NCBI GenBank assembly: GCA_900754605.1
Contig: CAAEDK010000001.1
Span: forward strand, 1-41,717
Source of the DNA: an uncultured Oscillospiraceae bacterium
GTDB taxonomy: Bacteria; Bacillota_A; Clostridia; Oscillospirales; Oscillospiraceae
Direction: 5' to 3'
DNA length: 41,717 bases
Positions 1 to 7,010 of the stretch are shown here, one piece after another (position 1 is the stretch's first letter; each line of letters opens with the position of its first letter). The notes beneath the pieces are model-generated. The model saw only the letters and a program-made list of their open reading frames with translations, ran no database searches and was not told the origin of the DNA. The translations under genes and the position numbers were made by a program.

Positions 1-25
1 CTGCACTCTGCCGCGCCTGCGCTTC

Positions 26-54
26 TTTACACTCAAACGTTTTTATGCTATCAT
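26..54 (+). promoter_or_regulatory. Promoter of the AhpD-like/OYE operon
   Basis: TTTACA at 26-31 and TATCAT at 49-54 are separated by 17 bases, and TGC directly before the -10 makes it an extended -10 site. The start codon lies 33 bases downstream, behind an AGGAGG site. Seen in sequence; activity is inferred. Confidence 0.7.
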
Positions 55-87
55 GAAACCAGCTTATTTTTACAGGAGGATCGCACT

Positions 88-699
88 ATGGCACTGGAAT
101 TTGATGAACAGCTCTCCCGGCTGGAAAAGCCCAACCGCAATGAGATGACCAACAAGGAATATGCCGTCTTTAACGAGAACGTGGAGACCATGGAGAAGAA
201 CTGGGGCTTTATCAACAACCTGTTCAAGGTCCTGCCTCTGAACGCATCCCAGTACATCGGCTTCCTGGACTTCAAGGGATCCCTGTTCAACCCGGACACC
301 TGCTACCTCACCAACGCGGACAAAGAGATGATCGGCGTGGTAGTCTCCTCCATCAACTGCTGCTCCTACTGCCTGACCACCCACGGCGATGCGCTGCGGG
401 GCTATACCAAGAATCCCATGTTGGTGGATAAGCTCTGCTACAACTTCCGCTCCGCCAAGGATCTGCTGACGGAGAAGCAGTATGCCCTGTGCGAGTATGC
501 CTGGTATGTCACCAAGCACGCCGACGAGATCGACGAGACCCAGATCGAGAACCTGCGCAAGGCGGGCTTCAACGACCACGAGATCCTGGAGGCCGCCTTT
601 GTGGCCGGCTTCTTCAACTACACCAACCGCTGGGTTTCTACCATCGCCCCAGTGGCCAATCCCGGTCACTTCAGCCACAACCGCAATTTCGAGGGCTGA
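88..699 (+). CDS. Carboxymuconolactone decarboxylase/AhpD-like peroxidase-related protein
   Basis: A 203-residue cytosolic protein of the AhpD/CMD fold. The family signature is visible at residues 91-99: Cys92-Ser-Tyr-Cys95 followed by His99, the CxxC...H redox centre that reduces peroxides or disulfide partners in AhpD-like proteins. Cys91 adds an extra cysteine next to the motif. The length of about 200 residues fits the peroxidase-related branch rather than the short decarboxylase branch. The ATG at 88 follows an AGGAGG with 9 bases of spacing. It is the first gene of an operon; its stop lies 3 bases before the next ATG, so it is probably co-translated with the flavin reductase and may act in the same redox pathway. 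The substrate cannot be read from the sequence. Confidence 0.85.
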   Translation: MALEFDEQLSRLEKPNRNEMTNKEYAVFNENVETMEKNWGFINNLFKVLPLNASQYIGFLDFKGSLFNPDTCYLTNADKEMIGVVVSSINCCSYCLTTHGDALRGYTKNPMLVDKLCYNFRSAKDLLTEKQYALCEYAWYVTKHADEIDETQIENLRKAGFNDHEILEAAFVAGFFNYTNRWVSTIAPVANPGHFSHNRNFEG

Positions 700-702
700 C
701 CC

Positions 703-2652
703 ATGGCGTACAAAAAGCTCTTTGAACCTGGCCGCATCGGCGGCCTCACCATCCGGAATCGGGCCGTCATGTCCCCCATGGGCACAGACCTGGCGGACAT
801 TCGGGGCAACGCCACACCCCGTCTGATCGCCTATTACACTGAGCGGGCCAAGGGTGGCATCGGCCTCATCATCAACGAGTACACCGGAGTGGACGACGTG
901 GACTCCATCCCCACCCAGCACAACCTGCGGATGGCCCAGGACTACAACGTCCAGGAGGCGGAGGAGCTGACCCGCTCCGTCCACGCCTACGGCGCCAAGA
1001 TTTTCGCCCAGCTCCACCACGGCGGCGCCACCTCCAAAAGCGCCTTCACCGGTCGGCAGAACCTGAGCCCTAGCGGTGTCCCCATGGCGCCCGGGGGCGA
1101 GGTGCCCCGGGAGATGACCCTGGAGGACATCAAGCGGGTGCAGGAGAAGTTCATCGCCGCCGCCATCCGCTGCAAGAAGGCGGGCTATGACGGTGTGGAG
1201 CTCCACGGCGCCCACTCCTATCTGATCGCCCAGTTCTTCAGCAAGTACTACAACCGCCGCACCGACGCGTACGGCGGCTCCCTGGAGAACCGCTGCCGCT
1301 TCATCGACGAGATCATCGCCGGCATCCGGGCCAAGCTGGGGCGGTATCCCATCTCGGTCCGCATCTGCGGCGACGAGATGACCGACGAGCCCGGCTTCCT
1401 CACGCTGGAGGACGGCCTGGAGATCGGCCGCCACCTGGAGGCCCAGGGCATCGACTGCATCAACATTTCCAATGGCAGCTCCTGGAACGGCAACGCCAAC
1501 TGCGAGCCCTTCTCCTACACCCCCGGCTGGAAGAAGCACGTGGCCAAGGCCTTCAAGGAGGCGCTGTCCATCCCCGTCATCGCCACCAACACCATCAAGG
1601 ACCCGGATTTCGCCGAATCTTTGCTGGAGGAGGGCGTCAGCGACTTCGTGGCCCTGGGCCGCAGCCAGTTCGCGGACCCGGAGTTCATGAACAAGGCCAG
1701 GGCCGGCAAGCCGGAGAGCATCCGTAAGTGCATCGGCTGCATGTACTGCCGGGAGCGGCTGCTGGGCAACGCCATGCCGGTGGAGTGCTCCCTGAACCCC
1801 CGGCTGGGCCGGGAGTACCGCTACCGCTGGCAGGACCTCCAGAAGAACGGCAACAGCCGCCCCGTGGTAGTCGTGGGCGGCGGCCCCGGCGGCTTGGAGT
1901 GCGCCGTCATCCTGGCCAAGCGGGGCTTCGCCGTGACGCTGCTGGAGAAGGAGGCCGCCCTGGGCGGCACGTTGAACATCGCCAAGCTGCCGCCCCACAA
2001 GGCCAACCTCCAGGACGTCACCGACGTGCTGGCGCTGGAGGCCAGGGAGCTGGGCGTCACCGTGAAGCTGAACACCGAGGCCACGCCGGAGACCGTGGCG
2101 GCCCTGCACCCCGTGGGGGTGTTTCTGGCTGCCGGTGCGCCGCCGGTGGTGCCGAAGTCCATCCCCGGCATCGACAAGGCCGTGCTGGCGGAGGACGTCA
2201 TCCTGGGTAAGGCCCCCTGCACCGGCAAGGTGGTGCTGGTGGGCACCGGCCTGACGGGCCTGGAGTGCGCGGAGATGATCCTGGAGCAGGGCCACAGCCT
2301 CGCCATGGTGGAGATGAACCCCACCGTGGGCCAGGGGATTTTCGGCGTGGTGTTCAACGACATTTACAGCCGTATCAAGCCCTATGACCCGGAGGTCTAC
2401 ACCAGCCACAGGCTCACTGCCGTCACTGATACCGGCGTGACCGTGGAGGACATGGCTACCGGTGAGACCAAGACCATCGCCGCGGACACCGTGGTGCTGG
2501 CCATGGGCACCCACAGCCAGGAGGCCATGGAGGCGTCTTACCGGGCCGCCGGACTGAACGCCATTCTGGTGGGCAGCGCCGAGATGCCGGGCCGCATTGC
2601 CGGTGCTACCCGGGATGGCTTTGAAAAGGCATGGGGCTTCGAGGCAGAGTGA
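703..2652 (+). CDS. NADH:flavin oxidoreductase, 2,4-dienoyl-CoA reductase-type (OYE + Fe-S + FAD)
   Basis: This 649-residue enzyme has the three-part layout of FadH, BaiCD/BaiH and trimethylamine dehydrogenase. Residues about 1-340 are an Old Yellow Enzyme FMN barrel, with the HGAH active-site motif followed by the YGGSLENR motif. Cys343, Cys346, Cys349 and Cys362 form the 4Fe-4S site. From about residue 386 there is a dinucleotide-binding domain with VVGGGPGG (FAD) and, near residue 508, a second GTGLTG site (NAD(P)H). Length and motif order are normal and no key residue is missing. Such enzymes reduce conjugated C=C bonds in enoyl-CoAs, bile acid intermediates, flavonoids or other enones; which one cannot be told here. 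It follows the AhpD-like gene with a 3-base gap and ends before a strong terminator. Confidence 0.9.
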   Translation: MAYKKLFEPGRIGGLTIRNRAVMSPMGTDLADIRGNATPRLIAYYTERAKGGIGLIINEYTGVDDVDSIPTQHNLRMAQDYNVQEAEELTRSVHAYGAKIFAQLHHGGATSKSAFTGRQNLSPSGVPMAPGGEVPREMTLEDIKRVQEKFIAAAIRCKKAGYDGVELHGAHSYLIAQFFSKYYNRRTDAYGGSLENRCRFIDEIIAGIRAKLGRYPISVRICGDEMTDEPGFLTLEDGLEIGRHLEAQGIDCINISNGSSWNGNANCEPFSYTPGWKKHVAKAFKEALSIPVIATNTIKDPDFAESLLEEGVSDFVALGRSQFADPEFMNKARAGKPESIRKCIGCMYCRERLLGNAMPVECSLNPRLGREYRYRWQDLQKNGNSRPVVVVGGGPGGLECAVILAKRGFAVTLLEKEAALGGTLNIAKLPPHKANLQDVTDVLALEARELGVTVKLNTEATPETVAALHPVGVFLAAGAPPVVPKSIPGIDKAVLAEDVILGKAPCTGKVVLVGTGLTGLECAEMILEQGHSLAMVEMNPTVGQGIFGVVFNDIYSRIKPYDPEVYTSHRLTAVTDTGVTVEDMATGETKTIAADTVVLAMGTHSQEAMEASYRAAGLNAILVGSAEMPGRIAGATRDGFEKAWGFEAE

Positions 2653-2780
2653 TTTGGCAGGCTCCCCGGAAAGGGGCCGGAACGGGCACAGCGATTCCCG
2701 CATGATCCGGCGCACCGGGAATACCGGCGAATGCCGCTGTACATGAAACTTTTTGGGCATTATTTCCAATCGCACACGGT

Positions 2781-2817
2781 AAAAGAGACCGGACAGATTT
2801 CTGTCCGGTCTCTTTTT
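2781..2817. terminator. Bidirectional terminator between convergent genes
   Basis: A 16-base stem (AGAGACCGGACAG core paired with CTGTCCGGTCTCT) with a short ATTT loop is followed by TTTTT on the plus strand and TTTT on the minus strand. It serves the oxidoreductase operon and the convergent cupin gene. Confidence 0.9.
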
Positions 2818-2837
2818 GGCAGGGTCAGGCAAACGGT

Positions 2838-3209
2838 TCAGCACCCGTTCAGGGGATTCACATCCCCCTCCGGCGGCACGATGCACAGGGCCATCAGCTG
2901 CCCCTTGCCGGTATTGCCGAAGTTGTGGCGCACGCCGCCGGGCACATGGACCCAGGTGCCGAACTCCAGGGGCACCCGTTCCTTGTCGATGAGGAAATAG
3001 CCCTCCCCCTGGATGCAGAGGAACCAGTGTGGCCAGGGGTGGGAGTGGACACTGCTCTCGGCCTCCGGCTCCAGAGTGAAGAGGCGCATCACATAGTCGT
3101 TCCAGAACCGGCCGTCAGGCCCGAAGACGATCTTCTTGGTGGAATTTTCAATGAAGTGTCCGCCGGTCACCACCGGCAGATCCCGGATGTTGCCGGAATA
3201 CTCGCTCAT
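2838..3209 (-). CDS. Single-domain cupin protein
   Basis: A 123-residue small beta-barrel protein. Cupin motif 1 appears as HSHPWPHW near residues 55-62, with HxH present but the usual glutamate position occupied by an aromatic/His stretch. Motif 2 appears as GTWVHVPGGVRHNFGN (G-x5-P-x-G-x2-H-x3-N). The three histidines are enough for a metal site. The ATG at 3209 has a GGGGAGG site upstream. It lies directly after the HAD gene on the same strand and has its own promoter, so it may be transcribed alone and as the tail of the PRTase-StiP-HAD operon. Substrate unknown; a role as sugar or small-acid binding enzyme or sensor is possible. Confidence 0.85.
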   Translation of the reverse strand: MSEYSGNIRDLPVVTGGHFIENSTKKIVFGPDGRFWNDYVMRLFTLEPEAESSVHSHPWPHWFLCIQGEGYFLIDKERVPLEFGTWVHVPGGVRHNFGNTGKGQLMALCIVPPEGDVNPLNGC

Positions 3210-3240
3210 AGACAGATCCTCCCCTTATTTTGATAACCTC

Positions 3241-3269
3241 AGTATAGAATCTTTGGGTGGAAAAATCAA
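3241..3269 (-). promoter_or_regulatory. Promoter of the cupin gene
   Basis: Read on the minus strand, TTGATT (3269-3264) and TATACT (3246-3241) are exactly 17 bases apart, about 32 bases before the cupin ATG. The -35 box overlaps the stop codon of the upstream HAD gene. Confidence 0.7.
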
Positions 3270-4039
3270 GTGTTCTCCAGAGAGGCGGCATAGCGGAGCA
3301 CGTTCTCCAGTACAAAGTCGGGAAAGCGGCAGTCCCTGCCGCACACCCGCGTGCGCTCCCGGGGCAGCCGGGGCAGCAGCTCCGCGTCCGGGATCAGGGC
3401 CAGGTCCGCCTGACGGAGCATGGGCACGTCGATGACGCTGTCCCCGGCGGCGATCACCCGCTCCGGGCCGAACCGCTCCACCGCCCGGCGGAGAGCGGTC
3501 CCCTTGTCGATCCCCGGTGGAAAGAAATAGACCTTCCGGCCGGAGACCACCGCCTGGAGGGCGGAGCCGCCGCACCAATCCCGGGCCACGCGTTCCGCCG
3601 CCGGGATGTCCGGATAAGCGGCGTAGACGTACACACCCTCCACGCACCGCACGGAGGTGGCCCCGCCCTGCCGGGTCAGATGATCCAGGACCGCGGCCAG
3701 CGCCTCCCGGTGGTCCCGGACCAGCGCCTGGGACGCGGCGTACCACGCCCGGTCCACCTGACCGTCCCGCAGCAGGACGGCGCCGTTGGCGGTCAGGGCA
3801 ATCCTGGGCGCCGTGCCGTCCGGCCACTGGATGCGCTGGTACTGCTCGATGGACCGGGTGGTGATGGGCAGCAGATGGACCCGCTGGACGACCTGGGGCA
3901 GCAGGTCTGGCGTCTCCCGGGTGAAGAAGCCCTGCTCGGCCCCGTTCAGACGCTCCACACACCGGTCCTCGGGCTGCCGGTGCCGGTGGGAGAAGAGGAG
4001 CGTGTTGTCCAGGTCGCTGGCAAACAGAATCGTTCCCAT
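3266..4039 (-). CDS. HAD-superfamily hydrolase of the Ter biosynthetic module
   Basis: A 257-residue haloacid dehalogenase-type phosphatase. Motif I is at the N-terminus (Asp9-Leu-Asp11-Asn-Thr), and motif IV is the AAGDSVIDVPML stretch in the C-terminal third. The size and the inserted cap between them suit the Cof/type IIB group. In Firmicutes this HAD travels with StiP-like and PRTase/TRSP proteins in Ter-linked gene sets, proposed by Anantharaman, Iyer and Aravind to make a nucleotide-like metabolite. Its ATG lies 2 bases after the stop of the StiP-like gene, so translation is probably coupled; no strong ribosome site is seen. The phosphatase activity is family knowledge; the substrate is unknown. 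Confidence 0.85.
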   Translation of the reverse strand: MGTILFASDLDNTLLFSHRHRQPEDRCVERLNGAEQGFFTRETPDLLPQVVQRVHLLPITTRSIEQYQRIQWPDGTAPRIALTANGAVLLRDGQVDRAWYAASQALVRDHREALAAVLDHLTRQGGATSVRCVEGVYVYAAYPDIPAAERVARDWCGGSALQAVVSGRKVYFFPPGIDKGTALRRAVERFGPERVIAAGDSVIDVPMLRQADLALIPDAELLPRLPRERTRVCGRDCRFPDFVLENVLRYAASLENT

Positions 4040-4041
4040 GG

Positions 4042-5094
4042 CTATGTGTCCGCCAGGTCCCGGATCAGGCCGCAGGCCCGGTAGTTCTCCAGGGGATACT
4101 CCACCAGCTCCGCGCCCTTCTCCCTGGCCAGTTGGTAGATGTGCCCCAGATGGGCTTCGTCTCGGAGGCTGTGGACCAGCACCTTCCAGGGCACCCGCCG
4201 CAGCAGGACACGGGTGGCCTCCCCGATGCTGGGCTTGATGAGATTGATGTCCCGGATGCCGAAGTCCGCCCCGATCCGGTGCACCTCCTCCAGTCCGGCC
4301 CGGCCGCTGCGCCGGGGCGGGGGAACGGCGTCGGCACAGGCGGGGAAATGGGCCTGGATGGTGTCGATGAACTGGTACGTCAGGTCCTGGTCCTTCAGCT
4401 CCCGGTAGAAGGCAGCGCCGTGAAAGTCCCCGGGGCCGATGATGTCGCCGCGGAGGAACGTCCGGCTCAACAGGCCGGACACGGTGGAGTTCAGGCAGGA
4501 GCTGGCGATGAGGAAATCGTCATGGGTGCCGCAGATGGCCGCTACGTTGGCCGGGTCCGACAAAACTGTCAGCCCTGGCGAGACGCCGGGGTAGTCCGTC
4601 ATGGCTGCGTCCAGCTGCCGCTGGATGGCGCCCTTGCCGGTCCAGCCGTCCACGAACTGGATATCTCCAGGGGCGTGGCGGTCCAGGAGATAGGCCATGG
4701 CATTGCGGTCGATGCCCCGGCCCCGAATGATGGAGATGGTGTAATGGGGGAGGTCGGCACCGTACCGGCCTTGGAGATAGCGGCGGATCAGAATGCCGAT
4801 GGGCGTCCCTGCCCGGGCCAGGGAGACCAGGGCGCACTGCCTTCCCCTGCTCTCCCAAATCTGCTCCGCCGCCCGGGCCACAGTCTCCGCTGTGATGCCG
4901 GCGTACCGCTCCAGGGCGTCGTGATAGGCGGCCAGATAGGCCGGGGAGGGCTCATACTCCAGGGGCAGCATCTCCGAGTAGTGGACACCGCTCTGGATCC
5001 TGGCCTCCCGCTCCCGGGTGCCCAGGGGCGTCACCAGGCCGGTGATGTCTTTCAGCAGGATGGTCACATCCTGACTTTGATATGTGCTGAACAT
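4042..5094 (-). CDS. StiP-like protein of the Ter biosynthetic module (PRTase-like + PELOTA-type C-terminus)
   Basis: A 350-residue soluble protein. Its middle contains FVDGWTGKGAI, resembling a phosphoribosyltransferase PRPP loop. The last 90 residues (KPSIGEATRVLLRR onward, then WKVLVHSLRDEAHLGHIY) look like the PELOTA-type RNA-binding segment described for these Ter-associated proteins. Databases usually name the family cysteine protease StiP, a label I would not take as proven function. The ATG at 5094 is preceded by GAGAGG at good spacing. It sits 9 bases after the PRTase/TRSP gene and 2 bases before the HAD gene, forming a tight three-gene operon. Likely role: a step in production of a nucleotide-derived stress metabolite (inference). 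Confidence 0.8.
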   Translation of the reverse strand: MFSTYQSQDVTILLKDITGLVTPLGTREREARIQSGVHYSEMLPLEYEPSPAYLAAYHDALERYAGITAETVARAAEQIWESRGRQCALVSLARAGTPIGILIRRYLQGRYGADLPHYTISIIRGRGIDRNAMAYLLDRHAPGDIQFVDGWTGKGAIQRQLDAAMTDYPGVSPGLTVLSDPANVAAICGTHDDFLIASSCLNSTVSGLLSRTFLRGDIIGPGDFHGAAFYRELKDQDLTYQFIDTIQAHFPACADAVPPPRRSGRAGLEEVHRIGADFGIRDINLIKPSIGEATRVLLRRVPWKVLVHSLRDEAHLGHIYQLAREKGAELVEYPLENYRACGLIRDLADT

Positions 5095-5103
5095 AAGATC
5101 CTC

Positions 5104-6228
5104 TCAAATTCTGCAGAGATAGAGTCGGGGACAGCCCAGCTGCCCCAGGGCCGCCGCCAGCCGGGTGCAGGCGGTCCCGTCCACCGCCGCGGGCGCATCC
5201 GTCACCACCAGAGCGGCGTCATAGGCGGCCAGGTCATAGAGATATGTCTTCCGGTCCCCACCGTAGAAGCTGGGCAGCAGCACCCCGTTTCGGATGGGGT
5301 AGGCAGAGTCAGGGCAGATGCCGATGGGACTGCGGGTAGTGGCATGGCAGCGCACTGTGGCACAGAGACCCGTCTGCTCCGCCAGCGACCCTACCGTCAG
5401 GGCAGGATACATGCACTCTTCGGTCCCCAGCACCAGCAGGGCGCCCTGGTCCGGCAGCTCCTCCCGGAGGCGGGACAGCAGCTCTTCCGCGGCGGCGCGG
5501 CAGCAGTCCGTATAGCAGCCGACGGCCACACCACGGCGTGGGTCCGGCAGAGGCTCCGCCGTGTACAGCGTCCGCAGGTCCGGCAGGGGGCCTTGGGCAG
5601 GGGGAGCCGCCTCCTTTACAGGGATCCCGGTCACCATCCGCTCATAGTCTTGATGTTCCAGCCGCACCAGGCACTCACAGGCAATGCCGGCCTCTGCCAG
5701 CCTGGCCTGGTTCTCCAGAGAGACCCGGCTGAGGATGGACGCCGCTGCCAGCCGCCGCTCGCCCAGCCGGGGATACCGCTCCCGCAGCTGCTGGACCATG
5801 TTGATGAGGGTCCGCCCGGTGGAGAACTCGTCATCCACGAATACGATGGCGGGGCTACGGTCGATCCAGTCCGCCAGCTGGTCGGCACAGAGCCGGTGCT
5901 CCGCTGCGTGGCTGTGCTCCTCCCGAAAGAGGATCCAATCTCCGTCCAACGCCTCCCGGGTGGTGTGGACATAGAGGCAGTCCGGCCCCAGCCGGGCTGC
6001 CACGGCGGCGCCGATGGCGGTGGCCGTCTCGGCAAAGCCGATGACCAGCCGGGCCTCCGGGTACTTGGCGGCCACCTGGTTCCCCAGGGCACCCATCATC
6101 TCCAGAGCCGCCGCGGGGCTCACAGGGATGTGCTTGGCCTGCAGGGGATTGACCAGCAGGTAGCTCCGCTTGGGGTTGTTGTATCGCTTGGCGATCCGCA
6201 GTGTGTCTGCGGCCGTATATGGGTGCAT
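5104..6228 (-). CDS. Phosphoribosyltransferase with TRSP domain (Ter module)
   Basis: A 374-residue protein from the ATG at 6228. That start is chosen because GGGAGGG lies 7 bases upstream; an upstream in-frame ATG at 6255 has no such site. Residues 131-140 (VDDEFSTGRT) are a clear PRPP-binding loop of type I phosphoribosyltransferases. The C-terminal half holds the TRSP-type domain that accompanies this PRTase in Ter gene sets, including a Cys-rich stretch (VGCYTDCCRAAAEELL) near residues 240-255. It is the first gene of the minus-strand PRTase-StiP-HAD operon. Expected chemistry is transfer of a base to or from PRPP, with an unknown acceptor. Confidence is high for the PRTase and good for TRSP. 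Confidence 0.85.
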   Translation of the reverse strand: MHPYTAADTLRIAKRYNNPKRSYLLVNPLQAKHIPVSPAAALEMMGALGNQVAAKYPEARLVIGFAETATAIGAAVAARLGPDCLYVHTTREALDGDWILFREEHSHAAEHRLCADQLADWIDRSPAIVFVDDEFSTGRTLINMVQQLRERYPRLGERRLAAASILSRVSLENQARLAEAGIACECLVRLEHQDYERMVTGIPVKEAAPPAQGPLPDLRTLYTAEPLPDPRRGVAVGCYTDCCRAAAEELLSRLREELPDQGALLVLGTEECMYPALTVGSLAEQTGLCATVRCHATTRSPIGICPDSAYPIRNGVLLPSFYGGDRKTYLYDLAAYDAALVVTDAPAAVDGTACTRLAAALGQLGCPRLYLCRI

Positions 6229-6275
6229 TGCGGCGCCCTCCCTTCGTCGTGTCATGAAATCGTGGTGAGACTTTG

Positions 6276-6304
6276 ATTATAGCACAGCTTCCACCCCAAA
6301 GAAA
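6276..6304 (-). promoter_or_regulatory. Promoter of the PRTase-StiP-HAD operon
   Basis: Read on the minus strand, TGCTATAAT (extended -10, TATAAT at 6281-6276) lies about 48 bases before the start codon. The -35 region at 6304-6299 (TTTCTT) is weak, as is usual for extended -10 sites. Confidence 0.6.
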
Positions 6305-6333
6305 CCTCTTTCCCGCGCCTCGGCCATTTCAAA

Positions 6334-6362
6334 TTGCGCCGCCGGAGAATCTGTGGTAAGAT
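6334..6362 (+). promoter_or_regulatory. Promoter of the rhomboid gene
   Basis: TTGCGC (6334-6339), a 17-base spacer and TAAGAT (6357-6362) with TGG just before the -10. It is divergent from the promoter of the PRTase operon, so the two share a 177-base intergenic region. Confidence 0.6.
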
Positions 6363-6404
6363 GGGAAAAACAACACCGCCGCGGCCGGCGGGGAGGAGCG
6401 CGCC

Positions 6405-6965
6405 ATGAAAAAGCTGCAATACAATTCTCCGGTGATCCTGACCTTTTTCCTGCTGTCCCTGGGTGTCCTGCTGCTGGACTGGATCACCGGAGGATGGACG
6501 ACCCTGCACGCCTTCTGTGTCTACCGCTCCTCCCTGGCAGATCCGCTGTTCTATGTGCGGCTGTTCGGCCATGTGCTGGGCCATGCGGACTTCGACCACT
6601 TCCTGGGCAATATGCTGCTGCTTTTGGTGATCGGCCCGCCGCTGGAGGAGAAGTACGGCAGCCGCACCCTGCTGGCAGGCATCCTGCTGACGGCGGGGGT
6701 CTCCGGCATCCTGCAATGCGTGTTTTTCCCCGGCTCCGCCCTGCTGGGGGCCAGCGGCATTGTGTTCATGCTGATTATGCTGGCCTCCCTGGCGGGCATG
6801 AAGGACGGCCGCATCCCCCTGACGCTGATCCTGGCAGCGGTCCTGTATCTGGGGCAGGAGGTGTACGCCATGGTGGCCCTGCGGGACAACGTGGCCAACT
6901 TCATGCATCTGGTGGGCGGCGTCACCGGCACGGTATTCGGCGTGGTGCTGGCAAAAAGGCGGTGA
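6405..6965 (+). CDS. Rhomboid-family intramembrane serine protease
   Basis: A 186-residue integral membrane protein with about six hydrophobic segments. The catalytic pair is visible: Ser117 in GASG (G-x-S-G) on one helix and His168 in HLVGG on the last helix. HxxxxHFLGN at residues 60-69 is the conserved rhomboid helix 2 motif (His60, His65, Asn69). It is at the short end for rhomboids, with no extra cytoplasmic domain. GGGGAGG precedes the ATG. The gene stands alone between two blocks of Ter genes, on the opposite strand, with its own promoter and terminator. Substrate unknown; cutting of a membrane-anchored signal or envelope protein is the family role. Confidence 0.88.
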   Translation: MKKLQYNSPVILTFFLLSLGVLLLDWITGGWTTLHAFCVYRSSLADPLFYVRLFGHVLGHADFDHFLGNMLLLLVIGPPLEEKYGSRTLLAGILLTAGVSGILQCVFFPGSALLGASGIVFMLIMLASLAGMKDGRIPLTLILAAVLYLGQEVYAMVALRDNVANFMHLVGGVTGTVFGVVLAKRR

Positions 6966-6967
6966 AG

Positions 6968-7006
6968 AAAAAAGAGGCGGGCATTTTGGATGCCTGCCTC
7001 TTTTTT
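6968..7006. terminator. Bidirectional terminator between rhomboid and Ca2+ ATPase genes
   Basis: AAAAAAGAGGC(G)GGCA pairs with TGCC(T)GCCTCTTTTTT around a TTTTGGA loop. The A-run and T-run make it work in both directions for these convergent genes. Confidence 0.92.
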
Positions 7007-7010
7007 CGGT

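Noticed and set aside
70..2886. Very long open frame (938 codons) opposite the AhpD-like and oxidoreductase genes
   Set aside because: It is a shadow frame caused by GC-rich codon bias of the true genes on the plus strand. The plus-strand products have full motifs, a promoter, a ribosome site and a terminator.
4132..6276. 714-codon plus-strand frame across the StiP and PRTase genes
   Set aside because: Ala/Gly/Arg-rich product without motifs, opposite three well supported genes in a tight operon.
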